Shown here: positions 12,490 to 25,170 of the stretch, one piece after another
Numbering within the stretch: position 1 is the first letter of the stretch
How the letters are laid out: the number at the start of each line of letters is the position of its first letter
Origin: Echinometra lucunter
Lineage: Eukaryota > Echinodermata > Echinoidea > Camarodonta > Echinometridae
Assembly (NCBI GenBank): GCA_029962745.1
Contig: CM057157.1
Location: 32,407,828-32,471,827 of the forward strand
Direction: 5' to 3'
Length of the DNA: 64,000 bases
Notes under the pieces: generated by a model
What the model was told of the DNA's origin: nothing
Databases searched by the model: none
Seen by the model: the letters and a program-made list of their open reading frames with translations, nothing else
Made by a program: the position numbers and the translations under genes

Positions 12490-15108
12490 TCGGGTAACTA
12501 AATGAAAATTCCACTTTCCGACATAAGCGAGGGGTAAGGCAAGGTGACCCATTTTCTCCTTATTTGTTCCTCCTAGTAATTGAGATATTAGCACATACAA
12601 TAAGAAACGATAACGTGATCAAAGGTATAGAGTTTGGTGATTTTGAAATTCGACAAGTCTTGTACGCTGATGACATGACTTTATTTGTTAAAATATAAGT
12701 TCAATTTTGAGAATAAAGGATATTTTTCAGGCTTTTTTTTAATCAAGTGGGCTAAAAGTTAATATTGAAAAAACAAATGTCATGAGGTTAGGGGAAAGCA
12801 TTGAGGGTTCGCAATCACTTCCCATGGGCAATAGAGTGACAGAAGTGAAAATTTTAGGAGTTTATTTTTCATTGGATATTAACATTAGGAAGGAACTTAA
12901 TTATAAAGAGATACTTAGTAAAATAAAAGGCTTCTGGGTTGGTGGAAGCAAAGGGATCTGACCATTATGGGGAAAATTCATTTACTTAAAACTTTTGCTC
13001 TCTCCAAACTGAATTACGTCTCTTCGGCTTTAGTTGTGCCCAAATGGGTGGTAGCTGAAATTAAAAAGTTATGTTTTGAATTTATATGGAATGGGAAAGA
13101 TCGTATTAAAAGAGCGATCTGTTACCAAGATTATGGTGATGGAGGTTTAAGAATGATTGATTTTGATTTATTTGTGAAAACCCAAAGGCTTATGTGGCTG
13201 AAGAGACTTCTGTATGGAGAAAGGAATATGGGATGGAAATTGTATTTTGACCATATCTTTAGGACGGTTGGGGGAAGATTTGTTTCCCTTTGCAATTATG
13301 ATATGAAATTACTTACAGTCAAAGCACCAATATTTTATTTAGAAATGTTAAAAGCATGGCAGGATATGGAGAGATGTAGGAATTTTCAAGAAGGGAAAAC
13401 TAATCCAATAATTTTTAATAATAAAAACTACCTTCATAAAAACAAAATGGTTTTTCATGAAGAATTGTATAAGAAAAATATTTGTTTAGTTGATCACATT
13501 CTCGATAAGAATCAAATCAGACCACTGGCATACTTTCAGAATTTAGGTCTATGTAGTGATAACATAGCTAAGATTTGGGAAATGTGCAATGTTATTTTTA
13601 AAGAGCGGGAAATTTGATGGGGGGCCAGACAAATACTACTCAGTAGATGTACGAGATTTTAATATTACTTAAAGATATCTGAAAATACGATCCTATTGAG
13701 AGACCTATCATCAAGAAAGGTCTACGATCATTTTATAACAGACTTGCAACGTTCATACACTTTAAAAATTCGGGATGGTCAAAATGATTTTGAATTCTCA
13801 AAAAAGGAAACTAAAGATATATTTATAAAACCCAGAATCACAACGCTTTTGTTAAAGATTAAGGAATTTCAGTACAAATTACTCAATTTATACAAAAGAA
13901 CATCTATTAAGATTTGGTTTTGTTGAAGACGACCAGTGTTCTTTCTGTAAACAAATGACGGAGTCATATTTGCATTTATTTTGGGACTGTGTATATGTCA
14001 AGCCCCTGTGGCAGGGAGTGATTAAAAGATTTGGGCTTGTAGAACTACAAAACGTAAAGTGGGAAAATGTTCATGTTGGAATACTGGGAAACTCATTTAG
14101 GATTAAGTGCTGCAATACATTAATTTTTACAATTAAGTATATCATATATCGGTCACGGTCAGAGGGTGCAGTTCCTAAGTTAGATAGATTGTTTAAAATA
14201 ATATTGGAATATAAGGATGAGGAAAAAGAGTTGGCTATAAAAAGAAACAATCTAGGTAAACATCTACAAAAATGGGAAAGTATTAAATTACAACCAGTGT
14301 CAAGACATTTATCTTCAGATTCAATTCATCAAGAGTGAAAGCAGTCGGTGGGTGCCGGTGTGTTTGGGTGTGTGTCGTGTGGTCGATGGATGTGTGTGCA
14401 GATGTATTTTTTGGGGGGTGGGGGGTCGGGTCGGGGTGATAAAGGTGTATGTGTGTATGCATGTGGTTTTTTTTTTTTCATATATATGTGTATATAAGGG
14501 GTTTCATTCCTCCTTGTTTTGCTCATTAACTGATGTTTTATCAAAGAAAATTATGCTATAGAAACAAAATGAAGACTTGTATTATATTATTTTGCTTAGA
14601 TTGATTTATATGGATGCATTGATGCTTATTTTGAATGAAATCTCCAATAAAAACATTATGGAAAAAAAAAAAGTTTGGGGGTGTGTGGGTTGATGTGTTA
14701 ACAGAATCATTGTGATTTCATTCCGGGGATTATTTGATTTGTGATTATATATTTAATTCATCAATTGTGTTATGAAGTTAAGATTTGTATTATCTAAATT
14801 GATTTTAATGTAATGATTTATGTTGAATGAAATCAAATACAAAATATTGACAAAAGGATTTTGGGAGGAGGGATGGGAAAACAGACAAAAGATTTTCTCA
14901 GGTACTATTTTTGATCATTTATATGACAATACTTGTAAATGGATTACGAAAGTGCTTTTTTGGGGTTTATATTACTGTAATTTATGTTAGACCAATGTAT
15001 CAATGCACAATCCTGTTATATGAAGAGTATGTAATTTTTTTGTTACGATTTGTATAATATTTATTTGATTTGAGAGAAAATTAAAAAAATATCATTAAAA
15101 AAAAAAAA
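12490..15108 (+). pseudogene. truncated LINE (Tx1/L1-like), RT to 3' end
   Basis: The 5' end is lost within the reverse transcriptase. In order: KRGVRQGDPFSPYLFLL (motif B, about 12515), VLYADDMTLF (catalytic, about 12660), a stop near 12697, an open frame of 216 aa (12967-13617), another of 76 aa (13696-13926), and a last of 127 aa (13955-14338) that follows the C-terminal knuckle SFCKQMTESYLHLFWDC. Several frameshifts and stops separate these. Three similar 3'-UTR units then follow, each with a GAAATC/AAATACA-like poly-A approach, near 14550-14672, 14770-14860 and 15000-15108; the last ends in an A-rich tail. It is a dead copy. Confidence 0.82.
14342..14470. repeat. GT/GGGGT-rich low-complexity tract in LINE 3' UTR
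   Basis: G+T-rich sequence including a GGGGGGTGGGGGGTCGGG block. The + strand is G-rich and may form quadruplexes. It lies just after the stop of the LINE C-terminal frame. Open frames through it on both strands are considered spurious. Confidence 0.7.
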
Positions 15109-16541
15109 TTACTTTATGCCCCACACCATGTATACATTTAAAAACACACAACGAAGTTTCCTGTCTATATAGTGTGTGCTTTGGTTACGTCTAGTCTGAT
15201 AATCATAAACATTTTTATTGACCTTGTCACATCTGAAGAACTGTGGTACAACTGTTAAATGCAAGGTCGACTCTGTTTTTCCGAAGTTGATAAAGTGAGC
15301 AATACGACGTGAAAACCTCAGTATTTTTGACAGTATACTGACAAAACTGAACAAGAGGAATGATGTGCATATCCATTAAGGCATTAAACACATGAATGTG
15401 ACATTCGTAAAATTTATCTTTTTTCCCCGAGCCGTTATACGGACTACTACACAGCTCTTTAATTAAGGTCTACTTTGAAGAAATTTAATTATAAAGTTAA
15501 GGATCATCCGAACTTTCTTAAGAAGGATTGCATTAAAAAAAAACCTTTGTCCATTTTGAATCTATCAATAAACAATGACTATGTTAAAGAAGGAATTTCA
15601 TGGATGAAGCAAATAATGTATTATCATGAAAAAGAAAATATATGAAATGTTTTGCTCTTACTGGGCATTTTCTTAAATGAGATGACATTTGAGATGACAT
15701 TGACATCTTTTCTACTTCTATGCACAACGTCGATCTCAATAACTTTTATCACTTAATGCATAATGGTTTTTGACAATCATTCTTATGAGGATTTTTGACA
15801 ATATGTTTTTAAAAACTTGCCGCTCAGTTATCAATGGCTGCAGTAATAAATGAGGTATCATTAGACAAAACATATATTTACTCTTTATATCATGAAATAA
15901 ATGCACAGGGTATCACTTTTTGAATGAGAAATTATCTTTGGGTATACTTTCTTTCCATGTTCATACACTGTAGAAAAAAATGACTTCATATAGCTCAAAA
16001 TGCCATGCCTATACTGTGTACAGCTGCGTTAAGACCATGGGGTTACCATGGATTTCAGGACAACACGAACATGATGAATAAGGCATTTGCAAGCACTCTG
16101 CTCTCAAAGCATTTGTGCTGCGGTAAAAATTAAAGCTCAAAGCACGTACAGCGCTTGTAAATAAAAGAACAAGAGATCAGACAATCCATTTTAATTGATA
16201 CGAACTTTTAAGAGTAGCAGACGGTTTTCTCTCTAAAAGGAATGACATAAAAACACAACAATAGGCTATCTATCAAGGGTTTGGAAGAAAATTGACAGCA
16301 AACATAGTTACCCAATCGCTTCCACTCTATCATACATTTCATTTTTAGCAGTAGAGCTTCATCTGATTCTCAGTCAGGGAGACAGTCAACAAGAATATTT
16401 TTGAGCGCCTCGCACTCTCCCGATCCTACCTGGATTCAAACTATAGATTAAAATAGATTTTATCTATGAGAAGAAAGAATTGATTTCACACCTACAAAAG
16501 TGGTTCTGACAAGGGGGAAAAGATTTCCTAGCCTTATAGAT
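15109..16541. other. upstream flank of SRCR gene
   Basis: No coding region is seen. This stretch must hold the promoter and 5' UTR of the SRCR receptor gene if the signal-peptide exon at 16542 is its first coding exon. No convincing TATA box or initiator could be fixed by eye; the sequence is AT-rich throughout and start-site signals cannot be told from background. A 5' non-coding exon further upstream is possible. Confidence 0.5.
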
Positions 16542-16605
16542 ATGGATGGTTTTGCCATTCTACTATTCTCATCGATGTGTATTCATGGTTTTTGCATGGG
16601 AGCAG
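16542..16605 (+). CDS. SRCR gene exon 1: signal peptide
   Basis: The ATG at 16542 has a purine at -3 and G at +4. It opens a 21-codon reading frame beginning MDGFAILLFSSMC and continuing IHGFCMGA: a short acidic/polar start, a hydrophobic core and small residues at the end, the layout of a secretory signal. It ends one base into a codon at 16605, followed by the donor GTAAAA. Joined to the acceptor at 16883 it makes the codon GCT (Ala) and reads straight into the first SRCR. Cleavage would fall around the Gly-Ala-Ala-Thr-Ala stretch across the junction. It is too short for ordinary open-frame calling; the phase match, the signal-like sequence and its position 277 bp upstream of SRCR 1 support it. 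No transcript evidence is available. Confidence 0.75.
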
Positions 16606-16882
16606 GTAAAACTTAGAAATCTGATGTATATAATGTATGTTTTACGTGTTTTGTGTTTGGGGGTTTTTTTTCCTCGCATATTTGGTTCTTATGTATAAGC
16701 ATGCACCTTCAGCTCGACATTCTTTCAGATAATTACTCTTTGCCATGATTCTGCATGCTAAGTCCCACATTATTTCACTTATTTTTTTTTGTTATTTTTA
16801 CTCTTTTTTTGCGATTGTAAATGAGACTTCATCGCCAAGTGATGATGATATTGTTTACATTCTCGTTTTTTTCTCTCCGTAG

Positions 16883-17209
16883 CTACGGCTTTCAGCATCA
16901 GCTTGATGAACGGTACAGGTGAAAACGAGGGTCGTGTTGTGGTGATCTACGATGGTAAGAATGGTACCATATGTGCCAACGATGACTGGGATTTTGAGAG
17001 TGCGAACGTTGTATGTAAATCTCTGGGCTATCCTCAAGCACACGTGGTCTCGTATGGAGGCATGTTTGGAACGACTGACGAAATAGTTCATTTTAAGAAG
17101 CTTGGATGTAAGGGAAGCGAAACAAGCATCGAATCATGCTCGTTTGAGATCGATGATGGCAGCTGTCGTACCAAGGGCAACAGTGATGCGGGTGTTGTGT
17201 GTAAAGAGG
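16883..17209 (+). CDS. SRCR gene exon 2: SRCR domain 1
   Basis: A 327-nt exon between acceptor CTCTCCGTAG and donor GTAAGC, phase 1 at both ends. The domain runs from ISLMNGTGENEGRVVV through NGTICANDDWDFESANVVCKSLGY to GVVCKE. Six cysteines sit at the expected places (TIC, VVC, LGC, ESC, GSC, VVC), and the family hallmarks EGRV, DDW and ANVVC-LGY are present. Two N-glycosylation sequons (NGT) are visible. The frame stays open past the donor to 17397, but the tail (QSLLKHFLLSPL...) is intron read-through. SRCR domains are extracellular ligand-binding modules stabilised by three or four disulfides. Confidence 0.93.
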
Positions 17210-17429
17210 GTAAGCCTGCTCAGTCATTACTGAAGCATTTTCTTTTGTCACCACTAATTCTTGCGCAATTTGGAATCTTTTTTGATCTTGCCAGTATACC
17301 CTCATTAATTGATCACGTGAATATTGTGAAAAGGCATCCTTTACTGAAACATGGGCGGAAATCCCGGGGACGGGGAGGGGAGGGGCCGCCTTTCTAATAA
17401 ATTGACCATTGGCAGCCCCACTGCTGGCA

Positions 17430-17513
17430 CTGCCGTAGTAAACGGGAGCTCAGTGTTACCTTGTTTACATGTTTTCAGTCATTAAATTGTACGCCAAACT
17501 ACATAATAATATT

Positions 17514-17551
<38 letters not shown>

Positions 17552-18011
17552 TAATAATAATATTTCTTGACTTCAAAGTCCTTTCTGTTGACGTTTTTAC
17601 CCACTGGCGATGAATTCCTTCATATTCCTTAAGCCTACGGAAACCTGTGCGGGGAAAGCCAGACCCGACGCCGTGCGCGACAGCGCAGCTAGTGTAGGGA
17701 GTACGGCTTCTCACACAAACCGGTTTCATGAGCCAAAGGCGAGTGAATTTCGCACTCTGTTAGCTTCCAAATTTTAAGCTTTCTCCAATTATTGTGGCAT
17801 TTGAGCACCGCACAGCTCTGCGACCTGAACTTCCCTGATTATTCCTCATTGCAAACATTAAGAGAAATCTGCATATATTGTTTCAAAATAGAAAAAAAAT
17901 CGAACGAATGTACAAAACGCGATATTGACATGTGTACTATAAAAGTTGTTGTGCACACTGCAGTATGTTTTCCAGTCTGCTGCCCTCTCGCGTTGTGGAA
18001 TTGTTCTATAG
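17430..18011. mobile_element. DNA transposon copy C, 5'-truncated (TIR family of 28395)
   Basis: From GCCGTAGTAAACGGGAG at about 17432 this matches the interior of the 794-bp element at 28395-29188, and it ends in GTGGAATTGTTCTATAG at 17995-18011, a two-mismatch version of the family's terminal repeat. The left terminus is missing or too diverged. An (AAT)n microsatellite (about 17507-17562) has expanded inside it. It lies in the intron after SRCR 1 and carries no transposase frame, so it is non-autonomous. Confidence 0.8.
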
Positions 18012-18481
18012 GGGGTGGGGTATTAGTTAAGCCACCAGGTAAGTTGAGTCATCCCTTCATAGAAGAAAACATGACATTGCCCGTACACATCTAAAATACC
18101 TTTCACACTAATCAGCACTCTCATGTACAGTATAGGTAAGTTCCAATGAAAGTTCATTTTTGTATTTAAAAAAAAAAGTATAAATAGACCCTATTTCGTT
18201 TCTTCCATCTTATGTATATTTATGAATAAGTAATAAATAGAGGCTATGGATTGGGACAGTCCAAAACATGATATTCAAACTCTCAGTCAACAATCCTAAT
18301 ATTGCAAAAGGAGATAGCGTGTTTCTGTTATGGATGCCATTGGTAGAAGCTGAGCCATTATGTGGTAACGCAATTTGAGCTATGGATCAACTTACCTCAC
18401 TTGACTATGATATATATATATACCATGCAGTGGATTGTCGATTTAGTGTGGTTGTGTTTGGATGTGTATGTCAGTGTTGTA

Positions 18482-18590
18482 GTCAAGACCCAAACCTATC
18501 AGGCCAAGGCCAAGGCAAGGCCAAGGCTTGAATCCTTGAGGCCAAGGCTGAGGCCAAGGTATGAAACATCAAGGCCAAGGCATAAATGAT
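18482..18590. repeat. AAGGCC/AAGGCTGAGGCC short tandem repeat
   Basis: Imperfect reiterations of CAAGGCCAAGG and GAGGCCAAGGC. No coding role is supported; open frames on both strands through it are repeat artefacts. Confidence 0.85.
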
Positions 18591-20190
18591 AAAACCGGAT
18601 CTCAAAAAATGGAGATTCACATATATAAAGAAACGAGCAAGTGAAGAACGTGAGCTGAAAACAGGGGCTTTAGCTGACAGCCCTGTTGCCACAGGATCAA
18701 TTTATTTTTTTTTTTGTGTGTGTATATTGTAATTTATTGCAACCCATGCAAATCACAAGGTTGGATTAAAATACAAACATGCAAAGCAATAACATTCATA
18801 AAACTTTATATACGTGTACACATATTAAAATGATTTGTATAAACATATGAATAATAAGACTACGGGAAAAACTGTGGGTTACTACTATTAAGAATCAAGT
18901 TGATAAAAGTTGATTTAATCTATGAAAGATATTGATTGGGTACTTACATTTGATTGAAATTTGTAATATAATAAGGTTGTTTTGCATGATATTTTGTTAT
19001 GAAATATGTTGTGGTTTTTACAAAAAAATCAATTTGAAGATACGTTTGTGATTACATATTTATGACTTTTCTTGTAATGCTTATTCTCCTGTTACATCAT
19101 TTGTTTTTAGTCCTATCACTGTTTGATTTTGATTAGTTCAGAAAGTAAATGCAAGTTTGTTCAGCAGTTAAGCTGAAAAAACACAAATCTCTTTGGATTA
19201 AAAGCAAGGAAATTTTACTTCTCTTTAAAAAGGCAGCTCTACCTCATTGAGGGCACTTATCTTACCTCAAGAGAGCAGTGGCATATCTAGGGATTTTTTT
19301 TTTCACTTGGGGCAAACAATGAAATTTCCCCCACCTCCACCCAAAGTGAATTTGTAACTTAACAAGAGAGGGAGCAAAGCGATAGCACATTAGAATTAGT
19401 TATTGATGTATTTTTAACCATTAAAATACAGTTCCAATGCATTTATCAGTGTTTGATTTGAAAGAATGATTAGCGGCTATTTCCTATTCATTTCTTTCTC
19501 TGATGAGATGCAAAACTTGACCTCCCCCCCCCCCCCAAAAAAAAAAAAACATAAGAAATATAGCTTAATTTAGCTAGGCAACCGAAGGTTATCTTGTATT
19601 AAGATTATGAAAATATAAGAATTCTGTAGTCAACGGGTACAGATTTCTTTTAAATGTGGAGCCTTCGCAAATGCTATTTCATACTATAAATCCTTTTCAG
19701 GAGGACAAGTATCTAACATAATTATGGTTGATGATAAAAGCTTACATAAATATGTAACAGGGAGTGAATCAACAACAATAACATTTAAAAAAATAATTCA
19801 AATGTGCTAGGAAACGCTATTCTTTGGATCAACTTCACCTTATGCTCGGGCATATAAATACTTGGTACAGAAGCAACGTACAAACCACAAAGATTTCTCA
19901 AATGTTTGACCTCCATAATTCTGCCTTGAGAATTATAGGCACACAACCATTGAGGATTACACGTTTGTCTAGCCTGCATACCAAGAGCGAAATATATACA
20001 TATATTGGTGATCAGGCTCCAAACACCACGAATGCAGGTTCCAACCACAGGCAGTGTAAGTGATGATTAGATTCCTGCCACCGACAGTGCAAGCGGCTAT
20101 CAATCTTCCGCTCCAAAATCCCACGAGATATTCTGTCTTTCCTCAAAGCAGTGCCATGAAAGACAGCTGGAAACACAAGAGATGAGGGAA
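18591..20190. other. intronic DNA, no gene seen
   Basis: AT-rich sequence with homopolymer runs (C and A runs near 19525-19550). No domain, tRNA or clear repeat ends were recognised. Confidence 0.5.
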
Positions 20191-20195
20191 ATCAA

Positions 20196-20300
20196 TGATT
20201 GAAGAAGAAGAAGAAGGAGAAGAAGAAGAAGAAGAAGAAGAAGAAGAAGAAGGAGGAGGAGGAGGAGGAGGAGGAGAAGAAGAAGAAGAAGAAGAAGACC
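20196..20300. repeat. (GAA)n/(GGA)n microsatellite
   Basis: Consecutive AGA/GAA triplets, a central (GGA)8-like core and more GAA. The frame on the + strand (20195-20464) becomes poly-Glu/Gly followed by about 55 unremarkable residues; it has no detectable homology and is probably not a gene. Confidence 0.9.
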
Positions 20301-22540
20301 GACTGACCCTAAAACAAATTAAAGAGCCTTTTGAATCATCCAGTTTTACGGAAGAGGAACTTACCCTAGACTCACACAGCTCATTCAATAACCCACCTGA
20401 TGCGACAATAAAGAAGTCCAAGAAGGATATAGAAGTCTTCGTGCTGGTAAAGTTTACCAGATAGTCTAGCTTTAAGTTCTTTGTGGGCATGGTAGGGCTT
20501 GTTGACAACATTGATGGCTATGAGCTAGCAGCAAATTTCACGCGGGAAGGTCTCGTGCTTGTTGGAACACACTCCGAGACAAGCCAAGTTCACCTTCATA
20601 GAGGGAAATGAAGGCAGCTTCCTGAAAGAGGATGTTGTCCTGACATGACCTCAGCCATATGCATCTGGAGGGACGACGAGGCATGAAAACTTATTCGTCT
20701 TTCCTTGTCATCTCAATTGATGGAATATCAAGTAACCTCAAGAAAACGTACAAAATGAAATTTAAATGACATAAGATAAAAGTAAGATACTAAATTGTCT
20801 GAAGTCCAGAAGGCTATGAAGCTTGGCATCATTTCGGATAAGGTGTCAAAATTCGCTAGAAATTTGTTTTATCTATTTATTTTTTCATTTTAGGGGTAGA
20901 GAAACGCTTTGTGATTTGGATCCCCCCCCCCCCTCCCCCAAAAAATAAAGTAAAAAAGGAAAGTATCAAATAACATTGTGGGTTGAACTATCAAACATAA
21001 ATTATTTATGATTTTACATTTGTTTCAGCGGCTTGAAAAAATCACAATAATCATTAAACATTTTCATTCCCTTGGAGATAGGACATAAGTATTGGGATTA
21101 GTAACTTACATTTAACCATATTATATCTAGGAGATGGGCAAAGTCAATAGAGAGTATCAAGTTTCCTGGGGAATAATTGTCAAGATTTGCAGTTTAGGTT
21201 TACTCATAATTGTAATGATGCGATTCATAATTAATGATTCCACGATTACGATAATGTAGAAAAAGCTAGAATTTTTTTAGAAAAAAGGAAAAGTAGAAAG
21301 AAACCGAACAAATTGAACAAAAGTGGATTTTTTTTTTCATTGGTATAATTGAGTAATATACAATGCCTTGGTGCTTTTCTTTAACGTACACTATTGTTAA
21401 TGACGATTGTATTTGAAATGTGGCACATTCCTGTTTTCATGTAGTCAGGGTTTTTTTATTGAGAAATGATAATCTTATGGTAAATGGAGTTAATGTAAAA
21501 ATAATAACTTTTTGCTACTTCTCTTTGAACTAAGTTTACCCTCTGAACTTAAATGAAGTAATGTTTGCTTGATGACAAGTCTCCATGTGGGAATTTTATC
21601 GAGAATGAAGATACAATGTAGGTTTTAGATGGAAAAGAATACGCTGTATGATTTTGTATTCCTTCTGTTTGCAAAGATTGTGACGCGTTGACATGGTGGA
21701 GTGTGAAGAGTTATCAAAATAAAGAAGGAATCCATGTCTTCATTTGTAGAGAAAGGTTTTTGAACATTTTTAAAAGTCATTGAACGTAGACCATCCATGA
21801 AATGACAGTATGATCAACTACAGGAGTCACACAGAAAAAATAACCCAAACGAAAAATGCAATAAAAAAATCTAAAAACAGTACTCTTTACTTCACTAGAG
21901 ATTATTTTGTTTTCACAGTTTAGTAGAATCATACCCAAACATCTTCATGCTTACTCTACAACATCACTCACAAAAGTATTATCTGTGACACTTACCACTG
22001 TGGCTGAACAAACCCCATGGTGGCTCAGTTTACCCCTAAGCTGGCGCATCTTATCTGTACTACCGGCGTAACTTTCCTGTGGCCACAAGTAATTTTTAAA
22101 CTCCTCCCAGCTTCATATTGCTAAATGCTAGCAGAATGCAGAGGCCTAGTGATCGAAAGTAAGTAGTAGGCCTATGTCTAGTATTTACCTACACATGCAG
22201 CACAGTTATATACCTTTTCCCGCAGTGGCAAACGATCAAATGTGAAAAATGTCTTGCAGCCATACCCCTCCCCCCTACGCTTCCTCAAGACTTTGTATAT
22301 TATTACCCTGGCTATAGCTCCTTCCGTCGTATTGCTTAGTGCATCCAAGGTTCCCACTTATAAATCTTGATCGAGCGTCAAAAATGTAAAGACTTTAGTG
22401 CTTCGATAGGAATTCGAACCCCGTACATTGTGGTTCACAGTGCAGAGTCTTATGATTTCGCGTATCTGGTGCGGAAATACGTATCGACCACGCGAATTGT
22501 GACTACGATGGCCAACCATACTCCCGTACGTTTTACGTGT

Positions 22541-22938
22541 GCGGCTGAGTTCCGTCACTTCGTGAAAAATAAAAGAGCGCGTCTTCGATTTGAATGCGTG
22601 ATCGCGCACAATTCTAAAGGTCAAATGCGCGCTCATCAAGTCCCATTTGTTTAACACGCGTGCGGCTGAGATCCGTCACTTCGTGAAAACAAAATCACAG
22701 TGGGACCTTGCATTTTATGTTTTCACGAAATGACGGCAATGTCTACACATCGATTTGTTCTAAAATATAAAAGGAATATGCAAATGATTAATAATGAACA
22801 TTGTCCAGAATATGCCCTATACGAGGATATAAAATTTATACCTTAAAGAGGTTGAGATTGAGTTTTGAAACTTTGGAAGCGATTTACTCAAAACTTATTT
22901 TTTTTAAGTTGCGCCCTCATCCGTCACTTCGTGAAAAC
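22541..22938. repeat. repeated CCGTCACTTCGTGAAAAC motif and hairpin
   Basis: The 18-base motif appears at 22673-22690 and 22921-22938, with a near copy at 22552-22568, and its inverted copy GTTTTCACGAAATGACGG lies at 22719-22736. The inverted pair around 22673-22736 can fold with a 28-base loop. The first two direct copies share the preceding GCGGCTGAG. This looks like the termini of a small DNA transposon family, possibly several nested copies. Confidence 0.6.
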
Positions 22939-23269
22939 AGGGACGATATCTATAATGTACATACATGATCATGTGTCGTGAACTTAACGTTATATTGCCA
23001 TGTCAGGTGAGTAAATGAATACTGAATTATCGCTTATTTTTCAAAACTCCACAAAATTGGTTAATTTCATGTATATATATTGGCACATAAACAACTCCAA
23101 GATTTAGATAACGTCAACGGGATGTTCTTTATCAGGGCTGAAAGAAGAGCATATTTTTCACATACAGAGGTGTAGGCTAGTACATTTCCAGAAACCACAA
23201 AAACTCCTCTCAAGCCAGGTCGATGTATTTGCTAGGCTCAACGCAGTCGTTATTTCATAATTCCCGAAA

Positions 23270-24560
23270 AGATTTTCACAAGAAAAGATGGATAGGAAAA
23301 AAAGATCGGAAAAACCAAAGAAAAACATAAGGATGATGGAAAGAATATAGACGGGTAAAACAAAGAATGATATAGGAAAATGAGAGAAAATGACAGCATC
23401 AAACAAAGAATAACATAATGAAAGAGAGGAAAGAAGAAAGAAGAAAACAGAGAATAACATAAGAAAAGACAGAAAGATAAGATATGGAAAGAATAACAAA
23501 GAATAATATAAGAAACGACGGAAAAGAGAAGATGATAGAAACAAAAACAAAGAATAACAAGGAAAGATAGAAAAGAAGATAGGAGAAGACAAGGAATAAT
23601 ATAAGGATAGATAGAAAAGAAGAAAGGAGAAAACAAAGAATAACATAAGAAAAGACAGAAAGATAAGATATAGAAAGAATAACAAAGAATAACATAAGAA
23701 ATGACGGAATGAGAAGATCATAGAAGAAAAAAAAACAAAGAATAACATAAGGAAAGATAGAAAAGAAGAAAGGAGAAAACAAAGAATAGTATAAGAAAAG
23801 ACAGAAAGATAAGATATAGAAAGCATAACAAAGAATGACATAAGAAATGAAGGAAAGAGAAGATGATAGATAAAAAAGAAAGAATAACATAAGGAAAGAT
23901 AGAAAAGAAGATAGGAGAAAACAAGGAATAACATAAGGATAGATAGAAAAGAAGAAAGGAGAAAATAAAGAATAACATAAGAGACTGAAAGATACGAAAA
24001 TTGTAGAAAAACAAAGAATAACATAAGAAAAGACGGAAAGAGAAGATGGAAGAGAAAAACAAAGGATAAAAAAGGAAAGAAAGAAAAGAAGAAATGATAT
24101 AAAAAGAATAACACAAAAAATGACGGAAAGATAAGATGATAGAAGAAAAAACAAAGAATAACATAAGAAAAGACAGAAAAGAAGATAGGAGAAAACAAAG
24201 AATGACATAAGGATATATAGAAAAGAAGAAAGGAGAAAACAAAGAATTACATAAGAAAAGACGGAAAGAGAAGAGGGAAGAGGAAAACAAAGAATAAAAA
24301 AGGAAAGATAAAAAAGAAGAAATGATAATCAAAGAATAACATAAGAAAAGACGAAAAGTGAAGAAGATAAAAGGAAAAACAACGAATAGCATTAGAAACT
24401 TAGAAACGAAATGTTGTTAAAACAAAGAATAACCTAATGAAAGATTTATAAAACAAGTAATAACATAATAAATGACTGAAAGAGAAAAAGATTGAATAAA
24501 AAACAAAGAATAACATTAGGAAAGACAGAAAAGAAGATGCAAAGATAGAAAACAAGGAGT
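23270..24560. repeat. purine-rich minisatellite, AAAGAATAACATAAG-type units
   Basis: About 1.3 kb of irregular tandem units built on AACAAAGAATAACATAAG followed by GAAAGATAGAAAAGAAGA or AGACGGAAAGAGAAGATG. Units of roughly 40-60 bp recur more than twenty times, with higher-order repetition: the block at about 23580-23700 is close to that at 23750-23850. The opposite strand is open in all three frames over long distances (up to 346 codons), giving repetitive Phe/Leu/Ser/Tyr-rich peptides; these are artefacts of a repeat lacking stop codons, not genes. Confidence 0.9.
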
Positions 24561-25170
24561 AGCACAGGGAAAATTTGTAAATGGAAAGCGAGACCGCCCC
24601 TCAGGCACATGATGCTGGATGGACCACACACAGCGAAATCGACTGCTTGCAAATTTGCTAACTCAGCCTGTTGTCCACATCTACAGGCTGTTTTTAGAAC
24701 TCTGAAACGGACATAGCATATAGAATATTTTAGTTTTTTTCAAAAATGACATGGTAAATTTCAAAAAGCTGTGGTCAATCCATCGGAAATATAATATTCT
24801 CCCCAAAATCGCGTTAAACTCATTGCACGACTCAAATACAAACTGCACCGACGGTGTTGAATGCGAAGGTGCAAGACAGGTTTTGGAGAGAGTCGGGATT
24901 TCTTCATAGGGTTGTGCATCATGCGCGACACTCTTTGAGGTCGCCGGACGTATTATTACGTCATAGGGGCGTCATAGAAAGACGCTATAGCGAGAAGTCC
25001 CTTTAGCGTCTTTCGCTCAAGCTGATAGTGAATGTATACTTTTCAGATACTATAGTGAATGTATATTTTTCACATACTAGTTAATCTTTTTTTTCAGATA
25101 CTGGTCAGTGGATATTTTTCAGTTTCTAATCAGTGGATATTTTTCAGATACCAGTCTATTTTGTTTTCAG

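Noticed and set aside
4965..15108. A single LINE split at about 5305 and 12490 by the young LINE and flanks
   Set aside because: The two fragments overlap by about 15 residues around the RGVRQGD block with different sequence, so two independent truncated copies are more likely.
16400..16541. TATA-like sequences upstream of the first SRCR-gene exon
   Set aside because: The flank is so AT-rich that TATA-like strings occur by chance; no initiator or spacing evidence singles one out.
20195..20464. Glu-rich open frame following (GAA)n
   Set aside because: The first 35 codons are a microsatellite; the remaining 55 residues show no domain, no splice context in gene phase and no conservation evidence.
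22358..22657. Overlapping open frames of about 95 codons on both strands
   Set aside because: Open on both strands by chance in a CG-containing repeat with inverted motifs; no recognisable protein.
23158..24392. Long minus-strand open frames (up to 346 codons) with Phe/Leu/Ser/Tyr repeats
   Set aside because: They coincide exactly with the purine-rich minisatellite and all three frames are open; composition, not selection, explains them.
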